This document shows, one piece after another, positions 9,737 through 18,530 of a stretch of 64,000 bases of DNA (its first letter is position 1; the number at the start of each line of letters is the position of its first letter). Source of the DNA: Alphaproteobacteria bacterium (GTDB lineage Bacteria; Pseudomonadota; Alphaproteobacteria; Micropepsales; Micropepsaceae); contig WGNJ01000001.1 in assembly GCA_016124635.1 (NCBI GenBank), positions 248,001-312,000 on the forward strand, read 5' to 3'. A program made the translations under genes and the position numbers. The notes below the pieces were generated by a model. That model was not told the origin of the DNA. It worked only from the letters and a program-made list of their open reading frames with translations, and did not search any database.

Positions 9737-10453
9737 TTATCCGCGAGCCGGCAGTAGGCTTAGGTAGCTTCCGCCCGCCTCGAGTTCTGACAGGCGCCGC
9801 GTTCGCGCTAGGTGAGCTTCCTTGTCCCGGCCCCAGCGTTCTTCTTGGAACAGCTCGTCCACGTGCGCCGCCGCAAATGCGCCTTCGGCGGAAAGTTCGC
9901 CGCTGACAAAAGCCAGCCCAAGAACGGCGGACCCGGTGATCGTAATTGCCGTGTGCAGAACGGCCAGGCGGTGTGGATCGTGCTCCGCGATCGCGCGCCG
10001 CAACGCCTCGACGGCCTCCGCTGGTTGCTCCAAATGCGTAACGCCTTGCCCGACGGCCAGCTCCGCGCCGTACCGGTCGGCGGCCCAAGCAAGCCAAGGG
10101 TCCCATGCGGCCGCTTGCCGTCGCATCAGCTCGCTTGCCATGGCCTCGCGATAACAGAGGAGGTCGTTGTTCGCGAACTTCGCGAGTTCCTCGGCGACCT
10201 CCGCCCGGCGCGGCTCGACACGGTCGACGACCGTGTTCGCATAGCGCGTCAGCGGCATCGTATCGGGTTCGATGAATGCGCCTTGGGAATCCCATTCATT
10301 CGCGATCGCCTCAGCCAAACGCTGGTCTAGAACCAAGGCTTTTCCCGCAGGCGTCTTGATCGGCTTTCCGTCCAGCGTCACGGCGTACCCATCGGCGATC
10401 TCTTCGGCAGCCGCCGTCTGATAGAACCGTTTCGTACCGCGCTTCAACGTCAC
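9737..10453 (-). CDS. ATP12-family F1-ATPase assembly chaperone
   Basis: 238 residues from a GTG start. ATP12 binds free F1 alpha subunits so they do not aggregate before they join beta subunits; among bacteria the family is largely alphaproteobacterial. Family-typical stretches include RFYQTAAAEE near the start, VTLDGKPIKTPAGKAL, WDPWLAWAADRYG and HTAITITGSAVLGLA. The GTG overlaps the TGA of the upstream bicupin gene (GTGA), and an AGAGGG sequence lies seven to eight bases before it; this decides the start over the longer frame reaching 10600. Translational coupling to the bicupin is therefore likely. Confidence 0.85.
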   Translation of the reverse strand: MTLKRGTKRFYQTAAAEEIADGYAVTLDGKPIKTPAGKALVLDQRLAEAIANEWDSQGAFIEPDTMPLTRYANTVVDRVEPRRAEVAEELAKFANNDLLCYREAMASELMRRQAAAWDPWLAWAADRYGAELAVGQGVTHLEQPAEAVEALRRAIAEHDPHRLAVLHTAITITGSAVLGLAFVSGELSAEGAFAAAHVDELFQEERWGRDKEAHLARTRRLSELEAGGSYLSLLPARG

Positions 10454-11526
10454 TTGCGCGCCCTCTTCTTCTTTCTCTTCAGCAACTCGCGCCGCATGTC
10501 CGATAGACCGTCGTGGGGCCCGAGCTTCCGCTTGGGTGGGTTTTTCCAAAGCCCGTCGCCGATTTCCTTGTTGCGCTTCGGATGCAGCGGATAGAAGCAC
10601 TTCGAGCGTACGCGAGACGCTTCACCGACGGTGATGAGACGAACGCTCTTGTCCGTGTTGTTGATGAAGGTGTGCGAAATACCGGTGCGATCGGGAAAGC
10701 CCACGCCATCGCCCTCATGCAAACGATGAAGGTAACCGTCGATCCAAACGTCGGGTTCGCCTTCGACGACGTACACGAATTCTTCTTCATCGAACTCCGC
10801 ATGCGGCCACGATGTTCGCCGCCCGGGCCTCAGAACGTCGTGCCCGACGCCGACGCGGGTGATGCCCAGGAGCGTCGTAATCCGCGCCCATACCGACATC
10901 AACTCGTCGTCGTTGGGATAATGCGAGTTGTCCTCGCCGATCTTCTTGGTGTCGATCACGCAGGCGGGCCTTCGCGTGACGCGCCACCGATCGGGTGTCG
11001 GCGACCCTCGCCGTGCGTCCGGAACCCCGTCGTGCGGACCCAGTTTTCGATTGGGCACGTCGGCCCACCAGCGCCTCTGGCTCTCCGCCCACGCCTGCAT
11101 TTCGGCAGAGGCAAGGGGAAAGCTGACCTCTGAGTTCCAGCGCGAAACCTCCCCGATCGTCAGCATGCGGACGGGCTTGTCCGTGTTGTTGATGATCGTA
11201 TGAGCGACGCCGTCGCCTCCGCCCCAACCCGCCACTTCACCGGGCTTCATCCGGTAGAGCCACCCGTCGATCCACAAGTCTGGCGTCCCTTCGAGAATGA
11301 ACACCATCTCCTCTTCGTCACGTTCGGCGTGCGGCGGCGACGATTGCCAGCAGGGCATCAGCGTGTCGTGACGAACGGCCAGCCGGCGCAACCTGAAGGC
11401 TTGAGAGAACGGTGCCGGCAACACCATCTCCTCCTTCGTGAAATCGTGTCGATAGGGCTTCGCACGCTCGATCTCGCGCCAGTTGCGGATGAATTCGGGC
11501 CGTGGCGGCTGGACCTTCTTCTGCAT
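10450..11526 (-). CDS. bicupin protein made of two tandem cupin repeats
   Basis: 358 residues. Two cupin units of about 120 residues share the same landmarks. Unit 1 (about 50-172) has PHAERDEEE, WIDGWLYR, HTIINNTDK and KLGPHDG. Unit 2 (about 226-346) has PHAEFDEEE, WIDGYLHR, HTFINNTDK and KLGPHDG. The His and Glu residues could hold a metal in each barrel. No signal peptide; the tail is Lys/Arg-rich (LLKRKKKRARK). Function unknown: cupins include dioxygenases, isomerases and non-enzymatic binders. I took the ATG at 11526; the open frame upstream runs into rluC. It overlaps the ATP12 start by four bases and begins four bases after the rluC stop. Confidence 0.8.
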   Translation of the reverse strand: MQKKVQPPRPEFIRNWREIERAKPYRHDFTKEEMVLPAPFSQAFRLRRLAVRHDTLMPCWQSSPPHAERDEEEMVFILEGTPDLWIDGWLYRMKPGEVAGWGGGDGVAHTIINNTDKPVRMLTIGEVSRWNSEVSFPLASAEMQAWAESQRRWWADVPNRKLGPHDGVPDARRGSPTPDRWRVTRRPACVIDTKKIGEDNSHYPNDDELMSVWARITTLLGITRVGVGHDVLRPGRRTSWPHAEFDEEEFVYVVEGEPDVWIDGYLHRLHEGDGVGFPDRTGISHTFINNTDKSVRLITVGEASRVRSKCFYPLHPKRNKEIGDGLWKNPPKRKLGPHDGLSDMRRELLKRKKKRARK

Positions 11527-11530
11527 GGGT

Positions 11531-12517
11531 TCACCTCGCGAACGGATCGCGTTTGTCGTTCTTCGGCCAGCCGAAGGTATCCCACGTCTTGACCATATGT
11601 GGCGGCAGCGGCGCCACGAGATCGAGCATCTTCCCGTTGGGATGACGGATTCGGAGCCTACGTGCGTGGAGATGAAGGCGGTTGGCGATGTCGCCGTGTC
11701 CGCGCGCCGCCTGACCGCCGTATTTGAAGTCGCCGACGATCGGCGTCCCGATCGCCGCACAATGCGCGCGTATCTGGTGCGTGCGGCCTGTGACCGGCAT
11801 CAGCGCAACCCAGGCGAAGCGCGTCGCTTGATCCATCACCACATATTCCGTCACCGCAGGGCGCGCCGCATCATCGTCTTCATCGTCATCGGGAATCTCA
11901 ACGCGCTCCCGGCCGCCGGCTCCGCTTCGCTTCACAAGAGGCGCTGAAATCTTACCGGCCGACGGATGCGGTACACCGGCCGTTAGCGCCCAGTAGATCT
12001 TCTTTGTGTTGTGCTGGCGGAATGAAGCCGCCAGCTTTGCCGCGGCATTGGCGTTCGCTGCCACGACCAGCACACCGCTCGTGTCGCGGTCGAGCCGGTG
12101 CACGAGGCGCGGCCGTTCGCCGCCGGGAGCCAACAGCGGTAGCAAACCGTCGATGTGCCGCTCAGTCTTCGTGCCCCCCTGCACCGCCAGGCCCGCAGGC
12201 TTGTTCAAAACGATGACATCGTCGTCCCGATAGATCACAAGGTTTTTGATGAACTCACGGTCGCGCGGCGAGATCTTCGGGCCCGCCTTCGCCTCTTCCT
12301 CTGGTTCACTTACCGGCAAAGGTGGCACGCGCACGACTTCCCCGCCGGCAACGCGATGGCTCGCTTTGACCCGCGCCCCATCGACGCGCACTTGTCCCGT
12401 GCGCAGCAGCCTCTCGAGCCGCCCCTGCGTCACCGCGGGATAGCGCCGGCGGAACCAGCGGTCGAGCCGCACGCCTTCGTCGGCCGCAGGCACAGTCACG
12501 TTTTGCACTTTGCTCAT
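11531..12517 (-). CDS. rluC: RluA/RluC-family 23S rRNA pseudouridine synthase
   Basis: 328 residues. Converts uridines of 23S rRNA to pseudouridine. An N-terminal S4-like RNA-binding region (about 15-60, GRLERLLRTGQVRVDG) is followed by the catalytic domain, with the motif HRLDRDTSG and catalytic Asp143, and GRTHQIRAH further on. Start is the ATG at 12517 (MSKVQNV); a TTG twelve codons upstream has no support. E. coli RluC modifies positions 955, 2504 and 2580; whether this protein matches RluC or RluD cannot be settled from sequence alone. Divergent from crcB with a 44-base gap. Confidence 0.85.
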   Translation of the reverse strand: MSKVQNVTVPAADEGVRLDRWFRRRYPAVTQGRLERLLRTGQVRVDGARVKASHRVAGGEVVRVPPLPVSEPEEEAKAGPKISPRDREFIKNLVIYRDDDVIVLNKPAGLAVQGGTKTERHIDGLLPLLAPGGERPRLVHRLDRDTSGVLVVAANANAAAKLAASFRQHNTKKIYWALTAGVPHPSAGKISAPLVKRSGAGGRERVEIPDDDEDDDAARPAVTEYVVMDQATRFAWVALMPVTGRTHQIRAHCAAIGTPIVGDFKYGGQAARGHGDIANRLHLHARRLRIRHPNGKMLDLVAPLPPHMVKTWDTFGWPKNDKRDPFAR

Positions 12518-12561
12518 CGGCAACCCAAGATGGCGGTCAGCGCCGCGATTCAACGAGGTGA

Positions 12562-12975
12562 ATGACGCAAATGGAGTGGCAAGTCTATCTGGCCGTGACG
12601 GCGGGCAGCGCCTTGGGCGGCCTAGGCCGCTACGCGATGTCCGGCGCGATCGCCGCAGCCTTCGGCGAGACGTTTCCCTGGGGCACTCTTTTCGTCAACG
12701 TCGTCGGCTCGTTCATCATCGGCTTTTTCGCGACCCTCACCGCCACCGACGGCAGGCTCTTTGTCTCGGCAAGCACGCGCCAATTCGTTCTGGTAGGGCT
12801 CTGCGGGGGCTTCACGACGTTCTCATCGTTCAGCCTTCAAACCTTGAACCTAATACGCGACGACGAGTGGCTTGCGGCAGGCGGCAACATCGGCGGCTCG
12901 GTTGCAGTTTGCCTGCTTGCCGTATGGCTCGGCCACACAACGGCCGCGGCCATCAATCAGCTGAAAGGAGCGTAA
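12562..12975 (+). CDS. crcB: fluoride channel CrcB/Fluc
   Basis: 137 residues with four hydrophobic segments, the size of Fluc half-channels that dimerise in the inner membrane and let fluoride leave the cell. Motifs: GGLGRY (19-24), GTLFVNVVGSF (41-51) and the pore-lining GGFTTFSSF (82-90). A GAGGTG sequence lies immediately before the first ATG (12562) but about ten bases before the second in-frame ATG (12571), so translation may start at 12571. Followed five bases later by a DUF190 gene. The 44-base upstream gap is too short for a full fluoride riboswitch plus promoter and I see none. Confidence 0.9.
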   Translation: MTQMEWQVYLAVTAGSALGGLGRYAMSGAIAAAFGETFPWGTLFVNVVGSFIIGFFATLTATDGRLFVSASTRQFVLVGLCGGFTTFSSFSLQTLNLIRDDEWLAAGGNIGGSVAVCLLAVWLGHTTAAAINQLKGA

Positions 12976-12980
12976 CTCAC

Positions 12981-13322
12981 ATGCGCATTCCGGCCGAAGC
13001 GACCCTGCTACGCGTCTTCATCGGCGAAAAGGACCGCCACAAAGGAAAGCCGCTGCACGAGGCCATCGTCCTCAAAGCACGGGAGATGCATGTGGCGGGC
13101 GCGACGGTACTACGCGGCCCAATGGGATTTGGGCACTCCAGCCGCTTGCATACGGCAAAAATCCTGCGTCTCTCCGACGACCTGCCCATCGTCATCGAGA
13201 TCGTCGATGCCAAAGACAAGATCGACGCCTTTCTCGTCGAGCTCGACCCGATGATGGGCTCCGGGCTTGTGACACTCGAGCGCGTTCACGTTCTTCGCTA
13301 TGGCGACACGCCGGTCAAATAG
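12981..13322 (+). CDS. DUF190 protein linked to fluoride export
   Basis: 113 residues, the full length of the DUF190 family, which resembles small PII-like trimeric ferredoxin-fold proteins and is often found beside crcB. Family landmarks are RVFIGEKDRHKGKPLHE, GATVLRGPMGFG and PIVIEIVD. A clean AAGGAG lies ten bases before the ATG. No catalytic residues can be pointed to. Its place directly after crcB suggests a regulatory or accessory role in fluoride resistance; that is inference from context. Confidence 0.85.
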   Translation: MRIPAEATLLRVFIGEKDRHKGKPLHEAIVLKAREMHVAGATVLRGPMGFGHSSRLHTAKILRLSDDLPIVIEIVDAKDKIDAFLVELDPMMGSGLVTLERVHVLRYGDTPVK

Positions 13323-13375
13323 GCCGACGCCTCAGAGGGCTGTAGTCACAGCGAACAACACGCGATAGCGATTGT

Positions 13376-14692
13376 CTATCTTCGCGGCTTTTGAAAATTC
13401 GCCCGCAGCGCGGACCATCGGTCGAGCCGTGCTTTGATCTCCTTCTCGAGTCCGAAGTCCGTCGGCTCATAGAACTGCGGTCGCTTCATCCCATCCGGAA
13501 AATAATTCTGGCCGGAGAATCCTTCGGGCGTATCCGGGTCGTAGGAATAGTTCTTCCCGTAGCCGAGGTCCTTCATCAATCGCGTCGGCGCATTGAGAAT
13601 ATGCATCGGCGGATTGAGCGAACCCGTTTCATTCGCGGCCGCTTGCGCCGCACCGAAGGCGCGATAGGCTGCATTCGACTTTGGCGCGGTCGCCAAATAG
13701 ATCACCGCCTGTGCAATCGCGAGTTCGCCTTCCGGCGAGCCCAGGAAGTCATAGACGTCCTTCGCGGCAACCGCCTGCACCACCGCCTGCGGATCGGCGA
13801 GCCCAACATCCTCGATCGCCATTCGAACGACGCGCCGCGCGATATAAAGCGGGTCCTCGCCGCCGGCCAGCATGCGCGCTAGCCAATAGAGCGACGCATC
13901 CGGATCGGATCCCCGCACAGACTTGTGCAGCGCCGAGATCAGATTGTAATGGCCCTCGCGGCCCTTGTCGTAGATCGGCGCTCGCTTCTGCACCGTGCGC
14001 GTGAGCTCGGCCGTCGTCAGCGGCTTCGGCGCGTTCAGCGCCAGCACCTCTTCGACCAAATTCAGGATGAAGCGCCCGTCACCGTCTGCCATCGCCTTCA
14101 ACGCCGAGCGCGCCTCGGCATCCAGTGGCAATTGATGTCCGATGTGTTTTTCCGCCCGCTGCAGCAACTGTTCGAGATGCTCCGCATTCAGACGATTGAG
14201 CACCAGCACTTGTGCGCGCGACAGCACCGCGGCGTTGAGCTCGAAACTCGGGTTTTCGGTGGTTGCCCCGATAAGAGTGACGGTGCCGTCTTCCATCACC
14301 GGCAGGAACGAATCCTGCTGCGCGCGATTGAAACGATGGATCTCGTCGACAAAGAGCAGCGTGCCCTTGCCCTGTGCGCGCCGGGCTCGCGCCATGTCGA
14401 ACACTTTGCGCAACTCGGCGACGCCGGAAAAGATTGCCGATATTTGCTCGAAATGTAGATTGAGCCCTTGGCTCAAGAGCCGCGCGATCGTCGTCTTACC
14501 TGTGCCCGGTGGTCCCCACAGGATCATTGAGGACAACCGCTTCGCCGCAAGCATTCGCCCCACGGGCCCGTCGGGGCCGAGGATATGATCCTGACCGATC
14601 ACCTCAGACAGCTTCTTCGGCCGAAGCCTGTCGGCGAGTGGACGCGGACCCGCGCCCTCTTCCAATCCTGCCGCTTCGAACAAGTTGCTCAT
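13376..14692 (-). CDS. rarA: replication-associated recombination protein A (AAA+ ATPase)
   Basis: 438 residues, normal for RarA/MgsA, a clamp-loader-like AAA+ ATPase acting at stalled replication forks. Walker A is GPPGTGKT (60-67) and Walker B is DEIHRF; the C-terminal tetramerisation and helical region follows with typical stretches such as LNAPTRLMKDLGYG. Start chosen at the ATG at 14692 (MSNLFEAAG); the open frame extends back over the end of the protease gene but those residues are an out-of-frame shadow. It lies 38 bases downstream of the HtrA-type protease gene on the same strand. Confidence 0.92.
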   Translation of the reverse strand: MSNLFEAAGLEEGAGPRPLADRLRPKKLSEVIGQDHILGPDGPVGRMLAAKRLSSMILWGPPGTGKTTIARLLSQGLNLHFEQISAIFSGVAELRKVFDMARARRAQGKGTLLFVDEIHRFNRAQQDSFLPVMEDGTVTLIGATTENPSFELNAAVLSRAQVLVLNRLNAEHLEQLLQRAEKHIGHQLPLDAEARSALKAMADGDGRFILNLVEEVLALNAPKPLTTAELTRTVQKRAPIYDKGREGHYNLISALHKSVRGSDPDASLYWLARMLAGGEDPLYIARRVVRMAIEDVGLADPQAVVQAVAAKDVYDFLGSPEGELAIAQAVIYLATAPKSNAAYRAFGAAQAAANETGSLNPPMHILNAPTRLMKDLGYGKNYSYDPDTPEGFSGQNYFPDGMKRPQFYEPTDFGLEKEIKARLDRWSALRANFQKPRR

Positions 14693-14730
14693 GCGGGGCA
14701 ATATAAGCGCTTCAGGACGCCGCCAGCCAC

Positions 14731-16140
14731 CTAATCCGAGATCGACACGCGCAGCGTCTGACCATGGCGATTGACCGCCAGGTCCCAAGTTCGCGGCGTT
14801 TGCTTGACCGCCTCCTTCAACGCGTCGACGCTTGTGATCTTGCGGTTGTTGACCTCGAGGATGATGTCGCCCGGTCGCACACCGAGGCGCGCCGCGATGC
14901 TCCTGCGCGACAGTTCGACCACGATCACGCCGCTCGTCTCGTCGACTTGCAGTTCTTCGGCGTAGGCGGGCGACAGATTGGCGACCGTCGCGCCCTGCAG
15001 CGGATTGCGCCCGGAGATTGCAGTGAGATGGCGCGGCGGATTTTCGACCGGCCGCACAAGCTTGAAGTTCGCCGTTCGTGTCTCGCCGCCGCGCAGATAG
15101 GTCAGCGTCACGCTGCCGCCGACCCCCTTGGTCGCTGCACGGAAACGCAGCGTCTGCACGTCGCTCACTTCGAACGTATCGATCTTCGTGATGACGTCGC
15201 CGCGTTCCAACCCCGCCTGCTGAGCAGGCCCTCCGGCCGCGAGCGTCTTGACGATCACACCGACCGGGCGCTCGAGACCCAGAGTCTGCGCCATTTCTGC
15301 GGTTACGTCCTGAACATCCATGCTGAGCCACGGCCGCGCCAGCTGACGCCCGCCGCCGGCAGCGGTATCGACCACGACCTTGACCATGTTCGAGGGGATC
15401 GCGAAGCCGATGCCGATACTGCCGCCCGAGCGCGAATAGATCGCCGTATTGATGCCGACGAGCTTGCCGTCCACCGTGAGCAGCGCGCCGCCCGAATTGC
15501 CGGGATTGATCGCAGCGTCCGTCTGAATGAAGAACCCGTAGTCGTTGATGCCGGCCTGCGTGCGCGCCGTCGCCGAGATGATGCCGCTCGTCACCGTCTG
15601 CCCGACGCCAAAGGGATTGCCGATCGCCAGAACAAGATCGCCGACTTCCGCCGCATCGCTGTCATGGAAAGTGAGATACGGCAGCGACTTGCCGCCGGTA
15701 TTGACGCGCAGCACGGCGAGATCCGTGCGTTCGTCGTCAAGGATGACTTTGGCCTCGAACTCGCGCCGGTCGGCGAGCGCCACGACAATCTCGTCGGCGC
15801 CGTCGATCACGTGATGATTGGTCACGATGATACCGTCAGCGCGCACGATCACGCCGGAACCGAGGGCGCTCTGCACCCGCTCCCTTCCGCCGCCACCACC
15901 GCCGAAGAATTTCTTGAACAACATGTCGTCGCTGAAGGCTGTCCGCACGGTACGCTTCGAATAGATATTGACGACGGCCGGCGCCGCCTTCCGCACGACG
16001 TCGGCGAACGAGAGCTCGATCTGGTGCATCGAGGTTGGTATCGCCCGTGTCGTTTCCTCGGCACGTGCAAAGCCGCCGAATGCCGCCATTAGTCCGAGGC
16101 CGATCACGGCCCAGGTCGGCGCCCAAGAGTTTCTGTTCAT
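14731..16140 (-). CDS. degP: periplasmic serine protease, HtrA/DegP/DegQ family
   Basis: 469 residues. Signal peptide (about 1-27, ending ARA), trypsin-like domain and two PDZ domains (about 265-355 and 375-465). The catalytic triad is visible: His110 in TNHHVI, Asp140 in DERTDLAVL and Ser216 in GNSGGAL. The loop before the active site carries a run of six glycines. It degrades or refolds misfolded envelope proteins. I chose the ATG at 16140, preceded by GGAAA at six bases; an ATG at 16152 with a GGGGA upstream is the alternative. A weak heat-shock-type promoter lies just upstream. The symbol degP versus degQ/mucD is not resolved. Confidence 0.88.
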   Translation of the reverse strand: MNRNSWAPTWAVIGLGLMAAFGGFARAEETTRAIPTSMHQIELSFADVVRKAAPAVVNIYSKRTVRTAFSDDMLFKKFFGGGGGGRERVQSALGSGVIVRADGIIVTNHHVIDGADEIVVALADRREFEAKVILDDERTDLAVLRVNTGGKSLPYLTFHDSDAAEVGDLVLAIGNPFGVGQTVTSGIISATARTQAGINDYGFFIQTDAAINPGNSGGALLTVDGKLVGINTAIYSRSGGSIGIGFAIPSNMVKVVVDTAAGGGRQLARPWLSMDVQDVTAEMAQTLGLERPVGVIVKTLAAGGPAQQAGLERGDVITKIDTFEVSDVQTLRFRAATKGVGGSVTLTYLRGGETRTANFKLVRPVENPPRHLTAISGRNPLQGATVANLSPAYAEELQVDETSGVIVVELSRRSIAARLGVRPGDIILEVNNRKITSVDALKEAVKQTPRTWDLAVNRHGQTLRVSISD

Positions 16141-16193
16141 GTCGATTTCCATGTGGCGGTCCCCGATCCCCATTTCGGATTCCGATAGATTTA

Positions 16194-16223
16194 TTCGAAG
16201 CCAAACTGAGCTCTAGTTTCAAG
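16194..16223 (-). promoter_or_regulatory. possible RpoH (heat-shock) promoter of the HtrA-type protease
   Basis: Read on the minus strand, CTTGAAA (16223-16217) is followed after 16 bases by CTTCGAA (16200-16194), about 55 bases before the protease start. The first element matches the heat-shock -35 consensus; the second matches the -10 only partly. Heat-shock control would suit an HtrA protease. Confidence 0.3.
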
Positions 16224-16280
16224 TCCCGTCAATTACAACCCAACCACAAGCAACCTCTTGGCCACATTGGCGGATTCCCT

Positions 16281-16311
16281 TTGACAGGACCGTCAGCGTA
16301 GGCGCGAATAT
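16281..16311 (+). promoter_or_regulatory. possible sigma-70-type promoter for the membrane protein gene
   Basis: A perfect TTGACA at 16281-16286 is followed by GAATAT at 16306-16311. The 19-base spacer is longer than ideal, so this is weak. It would give a leader of about 90 bases before the ATG at 16408. Confidence 0.3.
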
Positions 16312-16407
16312 GAAGTTGAGTTCATGACCTTTGCGGCGCGTTTCCACCGCCCACTGGTTTCCTGGACGACGGCGCAACGTTTCATATTGCATACGCAAAG
16401 AACTCCA

Positions 16408-17238
16408 ATGGCGCAGGCGCGCAAACTGCCAGCACTCAAGACGGTCGCACTGGCGTACCGACAGGTCCTTGATCATTTGCCGCAGGTCGCCAGAGTCTGC
16501 GCGGGTTGGCTTGGCATTGCCGTAGTACTCTTCACGGCATTGGCAGCGCTGATGGCGCGGCTCGTGTCGAATCCCGCGACCGCAGCCAGGTTCGAACGAT
16601 TACCACCTGACCTACAGGCCTCTGCCGTGATCGGCCTGCCGATCCTTGTCGTGGCGGTGGCGTCCCCTGCGATTGTAGTGGCCTGGCACCGCTTGATCAT
16701 TCGCGAGGCCGCCCCTCCTCTGTTTCCGGCCCGGGTCGGCGCAGCAATTGTCTATGCGCTCAGGACGATAGTCATTGGGCTCATCTGGCCGTCCACCGTG
16801 AGCCTCGTCGGCTTGCTACCGATCATCTACATCGCCAAGCTCAAGGTTGAACCGATGCTCAAGTTCGCCGCCGAGACGAGCCTTGTTGGGTTCGCCGCGG
16901 TGCTGGGTCTGTTGATCTCGGCGCGCTTCTTGTTGGTCCTGCCGGCCGGCGCCATTGGCGATTGGTCGCTGACTTACGCGAGATCTTGGCAACTGACGGC
17001 CGGCAATTCATGGCGCCTGGGCGGCGGATTCCTTCTAGCCGCGCTCCCGCTGATCGCTGTCAACAGCGCAACGAATTTGATAGTCAGCGCGGCAGCCGAT
17101 TCAGCCGTGACACCTCGTGCGACCATTCTTGCGCTCGCAGTATCCACCGTGCTCGCGCTGGCGACGGCAATCTTCGAGGCGAGCTTTCTATCTTTTGCCT
17201 ACATGTTTTTCGTCGTTGAGGGTCGCGAGGCTACATGA
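16408..17238 (+). CDS. polytopic membrane protein of unknown function
   Basis: 276 residues with about six hydrophobic segments (roughly 30-53, 73-93, 113-140, 157-183, 203-226 and 238-270) and a short cytosolic-looking N-terminus (MAQARKLPALKTV). I do not recognise a family or catalytic motif. The frame is open back to an ATG at 16324, which would add 28 residues; neither start has a good ribosome site, and I prefer 16408 because the protein then starts close to its first helix. The 3' end overlaps the convergent serine hydrolase gene by eight bases. Codon use and GC content look like those of the neighbours. Confidence 0.65.
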   Translation: MAQARKLPALKTVALAYRQVLDHLPQVARVCAGWLGIAVVLFTALAALMARLVSNPATAARFERLPPDLQASAVIGLPILVVAVASPAIVVAWHRLIIREAAPPLFPARVGAAIVYALRTIVIGLIWPSTVSLVGLLPIIYIAKLKVEPMLKFAAETSLVGFAAVLGLLISARFLLVLPAGAIGDWSLTYARSWQLTAGNSWRLGGGFLLAALPLIAVNSATNLIVSAAADSAVTPRATILALAVSTVLALATAIFEASFLSFAYMFFVVEGREAT

Positions 17239-18466
17239 TCCAAGCGCCGCCGGCATTCGAGCGGTAGCCGAGCGCCCGGTAGGCGGCGTCGACAAGCGAT
17301 TGCCCGCGATCGTTGAGCAGCAGGCCGAGGCCCATCTGGTTCATCGTATAGCCGAAGCTCATGCGGCACTCGGGGTCCGCGAAGCCGATCGAACCGCCAG
17401 CGCCCACATGCCCGAACGCTGCTTCTGTCAATATACAACTCGCGGCATCCACGCCACCGAGCGCGCGATTGTCCATCGTCTTCATGTAGCCGAGCGCAAA
17501 GCGCGTTGGGATGACGAGTGTGCCGTCTTCATGCGTCGCCATCGCGACCCGGCTCATGCGCGTCAGCGTGTCTTTGCCGACGATCCGCACGCCGTTGTGT
17601 GTCCCGCCGTTAGCAAGCGGCGCATAAAGTCCCGCGAGCCCGCGCGCATTGGTAACGCCGTTGGCCGCTCCGATCTCGGCCGCGCGTCCTTCGCGCGTGT
17701 TTGGTTCGAAGGCCAGGAAGTCGCGCATGAAGTAATGCGAGGGCGAGGTGAAGTCCGTCGTTGCCCGCTTGAAGAAGCGCGATTGCACCCCGTCGGTCGG
17801 CAGAGGAGCGGGGAGCATCGGCGCCAGGCGATGCTCTTGAGCTTCCGGCAGCCCGATCCAGAACTCGAGGTCGAGCGGCTTGGCGATCTCGTCCGCGAAA
17901 TAGCGGCCCATGCGCTTCTTCGCGGCGCGATGCACGATCTCGCCGACCGTCCATGACATTGTGATCGCATGATAGCCGTTGCGCGTGCCCGGCACCCAGA
18001 ACGGCGCCTCCTTCGCGATCACCTGCACCATATGCTCGTAGTTGTTGAAGTCGCCCTTCTTCGGGACTTCGCGGATATGCGGCACGCCGACCGAGTGATC
18101 GAGTGCCATCGACACCAGCGCCGCCTCTTTTCCGTTCTGCCCGAACTCCGGCCAGTACTTGACGATCGGAGCGTCAAGATCCAGTAGCCCGCGATCGGCA
18201 AGCATATGGGCGCATAGGCACATGCCGCCTTTGGTCGAGGAGAACACAATCGAGAGTGTGTCGCGATCCCACGGCGCGCCACCGGGAGCTTTCTTGCCGC
18301 CCCACACGTCGACGACGGTCTTACCATCAAGCGTGATGGCGCAGCTCGCGCCAACCTCACCGCGCTTCTCAAAATTCGTTGCGAACTCGTCGACGACACC
18401 CGCGAACTTTTCGTCGCAGGTGCCCTCGACAACGCCGGCCTTGGTCGTCACGGAGACGGTCTTCAT
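17231..18466 (-). CDS. cytosolic serine hydrolase, beta-lactamase-like (EstB type)
   Basis: 411 residues without a signal peptide. The SxxK motif is SSTK (S76, K79), a Tyr at 165 (GYHAIT) fits the second motif, and FGHVGAGG near residue 365 replaces the KTG motif. This combination is typical of carboxylesterases of the class C beta-lactamase fold (family VIII, EstB-like). Not closely similar to the exported hydrolase at 601-1740. It lies 64 bases downstream of an amidase gene on the same strand, so the two may be co-transcribed. Substrate unknown. Confidence 0.82.
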   Translation of the reverse strand: MKTVSVTTKAGVVEGTCDEKFAGVVDEFATNFEKRGEVGASCAITLDGKTVVDVWGGKKAPGGAPWDRDTLSIVFSSTKGGMCLCAHMLADRGLLDLDAPIVKYWPEFGQNGKEAALVSMALDHSVGVPHIREVPKKGDFNNYEHMVQVIAKEAPFWVPGTRNGYHAITMSWTVGEIVHRAAKKRMGRYFADEIAKPLDLEFWIGLPEAQEHRLAPMLPAPLPTDGVQSRFFKRATTDFTSPSHYFMRDFLAFEPNTREGRAAEIGAANGVTNARGLAGLYAPLANGGTHNGVRIVGKDTLTRMSRVAMATHEDGTLVIPTRFALGYMKTMDNRALGGVDAASCILTEAAFGHVGAGGSIGFADPECRMSFGYTMNQMGLGLLLNDRGQSLVDAAYRALGYRSNAGGAWIM

Positions 18467-18530
18467 GTGCGCGTTCCCTAGGTTCCTGTTGCGTCCAGGT
18501 TAGAACGCGCACGGCTTGGCACGCAAAGCC

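Noticed and set aside
12518..12561. Fluoride riboswitch before crcB
   Set aside because: The gap is only 44 bases and shows no riboswitch-like pseudoknot sequence.
14693..15331. N-terminal extension of rarA by 213 residues
   Set aside because: The extension is an out-of-frame reading of the protease gene; RarA homology begins at 14692.
14764..16092. 442-codon plus-strand frame opposite the HtrA-type protease
   Set aside because: The protease has an intact triad and signal peptide; the opposite frame has neither family nor ribosome site.
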